Source of the DNA: Actinomycetota bacterium
GTDB taxonomy: Bacteria; Actinomycetota; UBA4738
DNA: 21,822 nt
Reading direction: 5' to 3'
NCBI GenBank assembly: GCA_005885025.1
Contig: VAYC01000030.1
Span: 3,323 to 25,144, forward strand
Position numbers and translations under genes: made by a program. Numbering within the stretch: the stretch's first letter is position 1; every line of letters begins with the position of its first letter. Shown here piece after piece: positions 9,202-16,426 of this stretch. The notes under the pieces are model-generated. The model saw nothing but the letters and a program-made list of their open reading frames with translations. It was not told where the DNA came from and ran no database searches.

Positions 9202-11180
9202 AGACGTTCGACCGCAAGCCCCGAACCCTGCCGCCTCACCCGCTGCAGCCCCGGCCGAGACCTTCCCTCGGCGACATCGGGTCGTGGATGACAGCGTTCC
9301 TGGTCGCCGGCACGCTCGCCCTGGCCATCATGGCGTTCTTCCTTTCGATCTACGCCGCGAACAAGCTGCCCGTACCCCTCGGCTGGGACACCTCGAAATA
9401 CCTGTGGCGCACCTCGCTGCTGAAAGCGGTCGGCTTCGCCCACATGACGACGGCCGTCCAACAGGGGATCGGGGTGGATCCCGGACGACCGGCTTTCCCG
9501 GTGATCGCCGCGACGTTATCCGCGACGCTTCACGTCAGTCCCTTCCGGCTGGCGGCGGTCCTGCCGGCCGTGTCCGCCGCCGCGATCGGGCTCGGCGCCG
9601 GCGCGTTCGTGGCCGTGGCCCTTCGCCGGCCGACCTGGGAGTTCGCGGCGACCGCTCTGTTCGTCGGCATGTCGGCGTTCGTGGTACGGCTCGTGGGGCC
9701 GGAGACGTATCAGGACAATCTGTTCGCCGCGGCCGTGTTCGTCGCCGCGGCGACCCCGATCGCGCTGTCGATCGGGAACCGGCGAGCTCTCCTGCCTGCC
9801 GCGCTGCTGTTCGGGGCCGGTGGGGTGATCCACTGGGCCTTCTTCCTGTTTATGGTGGCCACGCTGGGATTGACGGCGGCCGCTTACTTCCCGACCTCGA
9901 TCAGGAAGTGGCGGACCGGCGAGCAGGCGATCCTCGACACCCCGTCAGCTCGCCTCGGCGGCGTGATGCTCGGGGGCTTCGCCTTGGCCGGCGTGACCAT
10001 CCTGGGAATCCTTCACCTCCCCCGCGAGCCTCACCTCTCGGTCAGCGAGTTCGCCAAGAAGCTGCGGCAAGATATCCCCAAGTACAAGTTCGCGGTCATG
10101 CTCCCGACCGCCCTGATCGGCGTCGGGTCCCTGGCCGCCGCCTCACGGCGCCACAAGGGCGACGCAGAGGAGGGCGGGAGCCGCGCCCGGTTCGTCCTCA
10201 CGCTCTTGCTCGCATGGGGTGCCGTGACCTTGGGCGGATACCTGGCGTTCAAAGTGCTGCACCTGCGGGTGCCGGCCCATCGCTTCCTGGCGTTCGCGCT
10301 GGCGATCCCGCTCCTGGCCTCGCTCGGCGTCATCGCCGTGGGTCGCTTCCTCGCGCGGTGGGGCCGGCCGCTGGCGGCCGTCGTGGTGATCGCCGCCCTG
10401 GCGGGGGCCGCCTACCTCTCTCACGTCGTCCTGTTCGGGGTCCAGGCGTGGATGGATCCGGCCAAAGTCACGGACGCCGCTCAGGTCGGCGCCTACCTCC
10501 ACACGACGCGGATCGGCGTCGATCGCCCCATCGTGTTCATCGTTGGCCAGTCCGACAGCAGCTACACCGCGCTGATGGGACACATGATCAAGGCCACGTT
10601 GCCCGCGGAGCGCATCGGGCACGTGTACCTGTTCATCGGTTCCCCGGAGGACTACCTGGCCAAGCGCCCGCTGGACACACCGGACGGCCCGAGCGCTCTC
10701 TCCGCGCGCTACCTCCGAGCCATGGCCCCGACGTATGCGCAGAATCCCGTCGCGCTCGTCCTGTTCTCCTTCAACGCGGACGCGTTCAACCAGTGGGTCC
10801 AGACACATCCGGACGACCTCGTCGCTCGAAACGTCGGTCTCGTTCGAGGACCCCGGCCGCCGACGGCCGTCCCCTACGCCAAACCGCCCTTCGGAGGTCT
10901 GGGCGGGTTCTGGGTGGGCGTCCTGGGTGTAGCGAGCATGTCGCTCTTCGCCGTCATCGGTCTGGGATGGGCGATCCTGCTCCTGGGACGATGGCTGACG
11001 CCACTTCCAATTCTGGCCGTCTCTCCCGCCGTGGGGATCGCCGCCCTCGTGCTGGCCGGAGTGCTCGTCGACCGGGTGGGGATCCGGCTGGACGGAGCCG
11101 GTGGGATCTTCGCCCTGGTCCTCGCGACGATGTCGAGCTGGGCGGTACTGGGGATCGGGCGGCTCAGGGCTCGTTCCTAG
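9198..11180 (+). CDS. Large polytopic membrane protein, GT-C-like, paralogue C
   Basis: A 660-residue membrane protein with a Pro/Arg-rich cytoplasmic N-terminus (residues 1-30), helix 1 at about 31-52, then the loop motif PLGWDTSKYLWR (D64). Other family landmarks are GRPAFPVI, GPETYQDNLF, a HWAFF segment, YLFIGSPEDYLAK in the late outside domain, and SPAVGIAALVLAGVLVDRVG near the end. It is more distant from A and B than they are from each other. The role is inferred to be transfer or export of an envelope glycan component, by analogy to GT-C enzymes; no substrate can be named. It follows the YfhO gene by 55 bp on the same strand. Its 3' end overlaps convergent paralogue D by 17 bp. The GTG start has no ribosome site but overlaps a possible upstream ORF. 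Confidence 0.8.
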   Translation: MKTFDRKPRTLPPHPLQPRPRPSLGDIGSWMTAFLVAGTLALAIMAFFLSIYAANKLPVPLGWDTSKYLWRTSLLKAVGFAHMTTAVQQGIGVDPGRPAFPVIAATLSATLHVSPFRLAAVLPAVSAAAIGLGAGAFVAVALRRPTWEFAATALFVGMSAFVVRLVGPETYQDNLFAAAVFVAAATPIALSIGNRRALLPAALLFGAGGVIHWAFFLFMVATLGLTAAAYFPTSIRKWRTGEQAILDTPSARLGGVMLGGFALAGVTILGILHLPREPHLSVSEFAKKLRQDIPKYKFAVMLPTALIGVGSLAAASRRHKGDAEEGGSRARFVLTLLLAWGAVTLGGYLAFKVLHLRVPAHRFLAFALAIPLLASLGVIAVGRFLARWGRPLAAVVVIAALAGAAYLSHVVLFGVQAWMDPAKVTDAAQVGAYLHTTRIGVDRPIVFIVGQSDSSYTALMGHMIKATLPAERIGHVYLFIGSPEDYLAKRPLDTPDGPSALSARYLRAMAPTYAQNPVALVLFSFNADAFNQWVQTHPDDLVARNVGLVRGPRPPTAVPYAKPPFGGLGGFWVGVLGVASMSLFAVIGLGWAILLLGRWLTPLPILAVSPAVGIAALVLAGVLVDRVGIRLDGAGGIFALVLATMSSWAVLGIGRLRARS

Positions 11181-13206
11181 GGAGCGCCATTTCCCCCGGG
11201 GGCGATGGTTCCGCTCCATGCGCGGATCGACGTCCGTACCGGGCGGCCGCCAACCCAGCCATCGTCGTGACCAGGTACACGAACACACCTCCCGCGCCGG
11301 CGAGGCGCGCGCCGAACTCGTCGGCCACGAGTCCAGCCAGGATCAAGAAGGCGGCCCCGACGACCGGCGCCATCGACACGAACGTCTCTACGGACGCCTT
11401 GGGGTCGAGGATCGCCCGGGTCCACCCCGCCCCGCACGCCCCCAGGAGGACCAGGAGGCCCAATCCCCACAAGGACCCTCGAACGAGGGACGTCTCCGCT
11501 CGAAGGGGCGAGGCCTCGATGAACGCAGAGGGCGGTGCCGGCGCCCGAAGCACCAGGACGCCGGGTCCGACCGCCGTGGCCCCGAGCTGCCGCGCGTCCT
11601 GGAAGCTCCGGCCGGCAACGCCCTGCAGCACGAGTGTGACCGGGTCCTTGCCGATCAAGGGAACCACGTCCTTGCGGTATGGCCGAGTGGCCAGCTCGAG
11701 CCGCGCGTTGGGCGGCGGCGTCAGCCGACCCTGCAGGAGGTCCGACACGTCGCCGACGAAGACGTGCGCGTCGGCCTCTCGTTGGGGGGGCAGGCCGATC
11801 TTGATCTCGCGCTCCGCAAGGATCGGACCGGTGGGAAACGGCGCGAGGAAGTAGTCGACGACGAAGATGACCGGGTCATGGGGCGGCAGCGTCTGCAGGT
11901 ATTGGCCGGCCAGTCGGGCCTGCTCCAACGTCTGCTCCTTCAGCAGGACCGGGTACCGGTACCAGCGGAACACCCCAGGCAGGGCGAGCGCCGCCACGGC
12001 CACCACGACGAGGCCCCATGCGGCAACGACCCCGGCCCGCGCATCGGGCGCGCGAAGCCGGGCCGTCCGAACCCGGCTGGCGAGGAACGCCACCACCCAT
12101 GCGGTCACGATGGCCCCGGGCACGGCTACCAGCAGCGCCAGGAAACGGGCGGGCGGAAGCTTCAACGTCACAGCTCCGAGCACGATCCCGGCGAACATCA
12201 CGCCCGTCCACGCCGCCAGAAGGCGCCCCGAGAACGCCCTCTGGCGGCGCCTCGAGTCCTCCTTGGATGCACCCAACCCGCTTTCGGGGACCGCATCCAT
12301 CCGCAAGGTTCGACGACCCGGGACGAAGGCCCACCCACCGATCGTGCCGGCCACCGCAGGGGCCATCAGCCTGAGGAGGTCACGCTTGAACTTGTTCCAG
12401 TACAGCACGCGGTCCTGCCCGACCTCGATCGTGACCAGAGGAGCGCGGAGGACCACGCCGATCAACACGGCCATGATGGCGGCCACCGTCGCCGCCACGC
12501 GTGCCACGACGCCGGCCTCGGTCCGAGCGAGCGACGGCCCCGGCTCCGGTCCCGATCGACGGGCGGACAAGAGGGCAAGGGCACCGGTCACGATCAGGAC
12601 CATCCCGAACGTCACCAGGAAGTCCCAGTGGGCCACTCCCGCCGCCACGAGCATCGCCACCGCCCCCCAGAAACCGCCGCCGCCCCCGACCGCCCAGGCG
12701 AGCGGGACCAGCGCGGCCACGATCAACACGAGGTTCAGGGTGTTCGACAGGTTCTCCCCCACCAGGTGGGTCGGTCCCACCACGACGCCGGTCACGGCCA
12801 CGACGAGCGCCCATCTCGCCCGCCCGGCCCCCAGCCCTGCGCTGGCGAACGCCCCCACGGCCAGGGCCAGGAGTGAGACCAGGATCAGCGACAGCACGGG
12901 CATGATCTGCAGCTGCGACAGACCCGTGAGCGATCCGGCGATGGCCGAAAGGATCGGATACCCGGGACGGGACGCCGCGCTCCCCGTTCCGATGCCCTGC
13001 GACGCCAGATACTGCGCGCGCCACACGTAGTACGCGGGATCGAAGCCCACCGGGAGGGAGAGGTGGCGCACGGGATAGGCCAGGAAATACAGCAGGAACA
13101 CGCCGAAGGAGAGCGCCAGCGCGGCCGCCGCGAGACCGACGACCCGGCGGCTACCCAAGGGTCGCGCCGCGTGGGCAACCGGGCTCTCCGCGAGCTGCTC
13201 GGTCAT
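11164..13206 (-). CDS. Large polytopic membrane protein, GT-C-like, paralogue D
   Basis: A 680-residue membrane protein. Helix 1 (about 22-43) precedes LPVGFDPAYYVWR (D56, with Phe for the Trp seen in A-C). Next come SRPGYPILS, VGENLSNTLN and AHWDF at positions equivalent to the other paralogues. The late outside domain has AHVFVGDVSDLLQGR, and the C-terminus has APVVGAAFLILAGLVADEFG, then GAGG as in C. ATG at 13206 is chosen because GAAGG lies about 5 nt upstream; an open frame continues to 13473, but that stretch is antisense-free thiE coding. The gene begins 23 bp after thiE on the same strand, so it may be expressed with the thiamine operon. A glycosyltransferase-like role is inferred; a thiamine-related role cannot be excluded. 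Confidence 0.8.
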   Translation of the reverse strand: MTEQLAESPVAHAARPLGSRRVVGLAAAALALSFGVFLLYFLAYPVRHLSLPVGFDPAYYVWRAQYLASQGIGTGSAASRPGYPILSAIAGSLTGLSQLQIMPVLSLILVSLLALAVGAFASAGLGAGRARWALVVAVTGVVVGPTHLVGENLSNTLNLVLIVAALVPLAWAVGGGGGFWGAVAMLVAAGVAHWDFLVTFGMVLIVTGALALLSARRSGPEPGPSLARTEAGVVARVAATVAAIMAVLIGVVLRAPLVTIEVGQDRVLYWNKFKRDLLRLMAPAVAGTIGGWAFVPGRRTLRMDAVPESGLGASKEDSRRRQRAFSGRLLAAWTGVMFAGIVLGAVTLKLPPARFLALLVAVPGAIVTAWVVAFLASRVRTARLRAPDARAGVVAAWGLVVVAVAALALPGVFRWYRYPVLLKEQTLEQARLAGQYLQTLPPHDPVIFVVDYFLAPFPTGPILAEREIKIGLPPQREADAHVFVGDVSDLLQGRLTPPPNARLELATRPYRKDVVPLIGKDPVTLVLQGVAGRSFQDARQLGATAVGPGVLVLRAPAPPSAFIEASPLRAETSLVRGSLWGLGLLVLLGACGAGWTRAILDPKASVETFVSMAPVVGAAFLILAGLVADEFGARLAGAGGVFVYLVTTMAGLAAARYGRRSAHGAEPSPPGEMALPRNEP

Positions 13207-13229
13207 TGCGCCTTCGTCCCGGCCATGCG

Positions 13230-13925
13230 CTACGCCGGCAACGCCGCCAGCAGCCTGCGCACGGCCTTGGCCGCGTCGAGCGCTTCGGTGACCGCCCGCA
13301 CTACCACGATCCTCCCGGCCCCGGCCGACACCACCGAGCTGAGCGTTTCCGGGTCGATGCCGCCGATGGCGAACCAGGGACGTTGCTCGTGAGCCGCCGC
13401 CACCCGAACGAGATCCACCCCCACGGCCGGACGCCCGGGCTTGCTCGGCGTCTCGTACACGGGGCCGACACACACGTAATCCGCCTGTGGCGAAGCCCCC
13501 CGGAGCTGGTCCTCGCTGTGCGTCGACAGGCCGATGAGCATGGCCGGCCCTACCAGCCTCCGCGTCACCGCCGGAGGGAGGTCGTTCTGTCCCACGTGCA
13601 CGCCGTCCGCCTCGAGCGCGACCGCCACGTCCGGCCGGTCGTTCATGATGAACAGCGCGCCGTGCCGCCGGGCCGCCACCGCGAACGCCTCACCCCACTG
13701 CAGGAGATCCCCGCCCTCGGCATCTTTCTCCCGGAGCTGGATGATGTCGGTACCCGCATCGAGAACGGCCTCCAAGAAGTCCTCCAGGTCACCGCGGCCT
13801 CGACGCGCGTCGGTGACCACGTACAGGCGAGATCGGGCCAGGCGTTCCCGTCGCCACTGCCCAGGATCCTCCCCCCGTCGTCTCGCCGCGCCTGCTGGAG
13901 GTTCGGCGGAAGCGGTCGACATCAC
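13230..13925 (-). CDS. thiE: Thiamine-phosphate synthase
   Basis: A 231-residue protein that joins HMP pyrophosphate to the thiazole phosphate to form thiamine monophosphate. After a 30-residue Arg/Pro-rich extension, the TIM barrel starts at RLYVVTDA. Motifs are IIQLREKDA, FIMNDRPDVAVALEADGVHVGQ (phosphate and pyrimidine site), LIGLSTHS, DYVCVGPVYETPSKPG, and FAIGGI before a C-terminal GRIVVVRAV. All are typical of ThiE. The GTG start at 13925 overlaps the thiS stop (GTGA), and an ATG follows directly as codon 2. It sits last among the thi genes, with paralogue D 23 bp downstream. Confidence 0.95.
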   Translation of the reverse strand: MMSTASAEPPAGAARRRGEDPGQWRRERLARSRLYVVTDARRGRGDLEDFLEAVLDAGTDIIQLREKDAEGGDLLQWGEAFAVAARRHGALFIMNDRPDVAVALEADGVHVGQNDLPPAVTRRLVGPAMLIGLSTHSEDQLRGASPQADYVCVGPVYETPSKPGRPAVGVDLVRVAAAHEQRPWFAIGGIDPETLSSVVSAGAGRIVVVRAVTEALDAAKAVRRLLAALPA

Positions 13926-14122
13926 CCGCCTGCCACGGCCCGAACGAGCTCCAGGCGGTCACCGTCGGCCAACCGGACGCGCTCGTACCGGGAGCGCTCC
14001 AGGGGCTCACCGTTTCGCTCGACGACCACGAACCTCGGATCCAGGGCCCGCGCGCGCACGAAGGACGCGACGGTCATGCCCGGGTCGATCTCGTACGACG
14101 TGCCGTTGGCGGTGACGCGCAT
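13922..14122 (-). CDS. thiS: Sulfur carrier protein ThiS
   Basis: A 66-residue beta-grasp protein ending in the Gly-Gly tail (VRAVAGG) that is adenylated and then thiocarboxylated to deliver sulfur to ThiG. The core NGTSYEIDPGMTVASFV and VVVERNGEPLERSRY is characteristic. The ATG start has a run of six G just upstream. The stop overlaps the thiE start. The thiH stop lies 66 bp upstream. No thiF adenylyltransferase is present in this window, so activation must come from elsewhere. Confidence 0.93.
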   Translation of the reverse strand: MRVTANGTSYEIDPGMTVASFVRARALDPRFVVVERNGEPLERSRYERVRLADGDRLELVRAVAGG

Positions 14123-14131
14123 GGCCCCCCG

Positions 14132-14137
14132 ATTGTA
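14132..14137 (-). promoter_or_regulatory. Possible internal -10 box between thiH and thiS
   Basis: The minus strand reads TACAAT, five of six bases of the consensus, 9 nt before the thiS ATG in a 66-bp gap. No clear -35 is visible. If real, it would let thiS, thiE and paralogue D be transcribed without the TPP riboswitch. Confidence 0.3.
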
Positions 14138-14188
14138 TGGGCGGCTCCCCCCCGAGGTCCGCCCCCGATGGCCGAGCGGCCCACGGGT

Positions 14189-15379
14189 CTACGGCGAGGC
14201 CATGCTCAGCATGCGCTCGGTGGCGGGCGTCACCTCGGCCCAGTCCTCCCACACCGGCTCATAGCCGAGCTCATGGAGGCGGGCCGCCACCTCAGGCGGC
14301 GAGCGGCGGTCCGCTACCTCGAACTGCTCGGTGGCCTCGTTCGGCCGCGTGTAGCCGCCCGGCTCCGTATGCGACCCCGCGCTGGCGTGGGTGATCCCAA
14401 TCTGGAACAGGCCGTCCCGCAGCTCCGGAGCCTCACGCGTCGACATCACCAGCCCCGCGTCGGGGAGCAGCAGCCGAAAGGCGCACACGAGTTGGACCAG
14501 CTGGGAGTCGGCGATGGGGTCTCGTGGCAGGTATCCCGCCGCGGATGGACGCAAACGGGGGACGCTCACGCTCACCTGGGAACGCCAGTGGTGCTTCATC
14601 AAGAACCGGGCGTGCGCGGCCGTGGCGATGGCCTCGTATCGCCAGTCGTCGTGCAGGCCGAGCAGGGCACCGATCCCGAGCCGGCGCATCCCGGCCCGCG
14701 CGGCCCGCTCGGGCCCCAGCAGCCGCCATTCGTAGTGCCGCTTCCTGCCTGCGAGATGGATCTTCGCGTAGGTCCCGGGGTGGTAGGTCTCCTGATAGAT
14801 CACCACGCCGTCGCACCCGGCCGCGGCAAGGCGCCGGTATTCCTCTTCGCTCCACACCTGAACCTCGATCGAAAGGCTCGGCACCTCGCGCGCCAGCAAA
14901 CGGATCCGCTCCTCGAGGAACTCCACGCCGGTCAGGCGTTGGTGCTCTCCGGTGAGCAGCAGGATCGACCGGAACCCCTGACCGAGGAGGTGCCGGGCCT
15001 CATCGAGCGTCTCCTCGGGCGACAGCGTCTTGCGAGCGATGGGGAGCTCGCGGGCGAACCCGCAGTAGACGCACGTAGTCAGGCACTCGTTCGACAGGTA
15101 CAGCGGGGCGTACATGCGCATGGTCCGGCCGAACCGCGCCGCAGTCAGCCGACGCGACGCTCGAGCCAGCTCCTCCAGGCGCTCTCCCGCAGCCGGAGAG
15201 AGCAACGCCGCGAAGTCAGGCAGGCCGCGCTCCAGGGGCGAGGTGGCCAGGGCCCGCTCGACCCCTGCCGGCGACGCCGTCCAGGCTGTCTCGAGCAGCC
15301 GATCGAGCGGCAGGCGCGCCAGGACCTCCGCGAACGTGTCCTTCGGCTCGGGCGCGGTGAATCCACGGTCGGCGCTCAC
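14189..15379 (-). CDS. thiH: 2-iminoacetate synthase (radical SAM)
   Basis: A 396-residue protein that cleaves tyrosine with SAM to give dehydroglycine for thiazole formation. The radical SAM cluster site is CLTTCVYC (C99, C103, C106), preceded by YAPLYLSNE. Further segments match ThiH closely: LLLTGEHQ, GVVIYQETYHPGTYAKIHL, GALLGLHDDWR, SVSVPRLRP, VMSTREAPELRD and the C-terminal PVWEDW. The family's usual length is about 370-400 residues. The GTG start overlaps the thiG stop (GTGA), indicating translational coupling. Many aerobic actinobacteria use glycine oxidase ThiO for this step instead, so the choice of ThiH is notable. Confidence 0.95.
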   Translation of the reverse strand: MSADRGFTAPEPKDTFAEVLARLPLDRLLETAWTASPAGVERALATSPLERGLPDFAALLSPAAGERLEELARASRRLTAARFGRTMRMYAPLYLSNECLTTCVYCGFARELPIARKTLSPEETLDEARHLLGQGFRSILLLTGEHQRLTGVEFLEERIRLLAREVPSLSIEVQVWSEEEYRRLAAAGCDGVVIYQETYHPGTYAKIHLAGRKRHYEWRLLGPERAARAGMRRLGIGALLGLHDDWRYEAIATAAHARFLMKHHWRSQVSVSVPRLRPSAAGYLPRDPIADSQLVQLVCAFRLLLPDAGLVMSTREAPELRDGLFQIGITHASAGSHTEPGGYTRPNEATEQFEVADRRSPPEVAARLHELGYEPVWEDWAEVTPATERMLSMASP

Positions 15380-16239
15380 GACGACTCCAGGGTAGGGTCG
15401 GCCAGCGAGCTTCGTGCTTTCTCGAGGAAGCCCGTGAGTGGGCTGGAGGCTTCGGCCGCGTCGCGTTCGCGTCCTAGGCCAGCCAGGTGCGCTCGGCGTC
15501 CAGCCTCCACTCCCAAGCGGAAGGCCACCGCCATCTCCACCGGGTCCGCCGCGACGGCGATCGCCGTGTTGACCAGCACCGCCGCGGCGCCCATCTCCAT
15601 GGCCTCCGACGCATGTGACGGCGCGCCCAGCCCAGCGTCGACCACGACGGGAACCGTGGCTTGCTCGATGATGATCTGAACGGCGTCACGGGTCCGGAGG
15701 CCCTGATTCGAGCCGATCCACGAGCCAAGGGGCATGACCGTCGCGCAACCCACCTCCTCCAGGCGCTTCGCCAGGACAGGGTCGGCGTTGATGTACGGCA
15801 GGACGGTGAAGCCGTCCGCTACGAGGATTTCGGCCGCCCGAAGCGTCTCCACGGGATCGGGAAGCAGGTAGCGCGGCTCTGGCGTCACCTCCAGCTTGAT
15901 CCAGGTCGGCATCCCCGCCGCCCGAGCCAGCCGGGCAAGCCGCACAGCCTCGGGGGCGTCCATGGCGCCGCTCGTGTTCGGGAGGAGGAGGTGGTGACGC
16001 GGGTCGATGAATTCGAGGATGTCGCGTCCGCCGGTGGCATCGAGATCGACTCGACGAAGGGCCACCGTGACCATCTCCGTTCTGGAGGCGACCAGGGCAC
16101 GCCGCATGACTTCGTAGGAGCCGAACTTTCCCGTGCCCACGATGAGGCGGGAGGCGAACGCGCGCCCCGCGATCTCCAGGGGATCGGCGAGCTGAACCCG
16201 TGCCGTGTCTTCGGTGGGTTCCGTTCTCTCGGTGGAGAT
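15376..16239 (-). CDS. thiG: Thiazole synthase, start codon unusual
   Basis: ThiG condenses DXP, dehydroglycine and the ThiS thiocarboxylate into the thiazole phosphate. The barrel is clear: LEIAGRAFASRLIVGTGKFG, LLPNTSGA, WIKLEV (with the Schiff-base Lys), VLPYINADPVLAKRLE, MPLGSWIGSNQGL, VPVVVDAGLG and GAAAVLVNTAIA. Conserved sequence extends upstream of the only nearby GTG (16140), which would remove the first strand. There is no ATG, GTG or TTG in any minus-strand frame between 16141 and 16260. AAGGGAG at 16249-16255 sits 9 nt before an in-frame ATC at 16239, so AUC initiation is my best guess. CTG at 16179 is another option. A base error is the simplest alternative. The stop overlaps thiH. 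Confidence 0.85.
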   Translation of the reverse strand: MSTERTEPTEDTARVQLADPLEIAGRAFASRLIVGTGKFGSYEVMRRALVASRTEMVTVALRRVDLDATGGRDILEFIDPRHHLLLPNTSGAMDAPEAVRLARLARAAGMPTWIKLEVTPEPRYLLPDPVETLRAAEILVADGFTVLPYINADPVLAKRLEEVGCATVMPLGSWIGSNQGLRTRDAVQIIIEQATVPVVVDAGLGAPSHASEAMEMGAAAVLVNTAIAVAADPVEMAVAFRLGVEAGRRAHLAGLGRERDAAEASSPLTGFLEKARSSLADPTLESS

Positions 16240-16248
16240 GTCGGATCG

Positions 16249-16345
16249 CTCCCTTCGCCGGCGTTATCCGGATCAGGTTCGCGGGTCGCCGGCGCTGTCG
16301 CTCGCCAGCCGGCCTCTCAGCCCGGTTGCCCGAGCTCCCCGGTGG
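16249..16345 (-). promoter_or_regulatory. TPP riboswitch (THI element)
   Basis: The minus strand shows the diagnostic order of conserved segments: GGGGAGC, then GGGCTGAGAGG, then ACCTGATCCGGATAACGCC and GGCGAAGGGAG at the 3' end. These are the thi-box elements of the TPP aptamer. The last segment contains AAGGGAG, which can serve as the thiG ribosome binding site, so ligand binding probably hides it and blocks translation. It lies directly between the TATAAT promoter and thiG. I did not resolve the P1 stem fully. Confidence 0.93.
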
Positions 16346-16355
16346 TTCGGCCTCG

Positions 16356-16361
16356 ATTATA
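16356..16361 (-). promoter_or_regulatory. -10 box of the thiamine operon
   Basis: The minus strand reads TATAAT, a perfect -10 consensus. The transcript would start at about 16348, just at the 5' end of the TPP riboswitch. The hexamer 17 nt upstream (GCTGGA) is a poor -35. Confidence 0.65.
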
Positions 16362-16394
16362 CGGGTGGCCCCCGAACCTCCAGCCGGGCCGCTG

Positions 16395-16400
16395 CTACAC
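16395..16400 (+). promoter_or_regulatory. Possible -10 box of the MFS gene leader
   Basis: TACACT lies 7 nt before an ATG that opens a five-codon ORF, in the divergent region opposite the thiamine promoter. The spacing fits a leaderless transcript. No good -35 is visible. Confidence 0.35.
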
Positions 16401-16408
16401 TGCGCGGC

Positions 16409-16426
16409 ATGACGCGGTTCCGTTAG
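16409..16426 (+). CDS. Possible five-codon leader ORF (MTRFR)
   Basis: The ATG sits 7 nt after a TACACT box, as expected for leaderless translation, and the frame stops after MTRFR. The remaining 81 nt before the MFS start show no gene. It could be a regulatory leader or chance. Confidence 0.22.
   Translation: MTRFR

Noticed and set aside
13207..13473. N-terminal extension of paralogue D up to 13473
   Set aside because: This stretch overlaps thiE in another frame, reads as Gly/Arg-rich low-complexity sequence, and the ATG at 13206 with GAAGG upstream gives an N-terminus like the other paralogues.
14166..14205. gatggccgagcgg resembling the 5' half of a tRNA-Ser
   Set aside because: The sequence continues into the thiH 3' end; I see no T-arm, acceptor pairing or anticodon stem.
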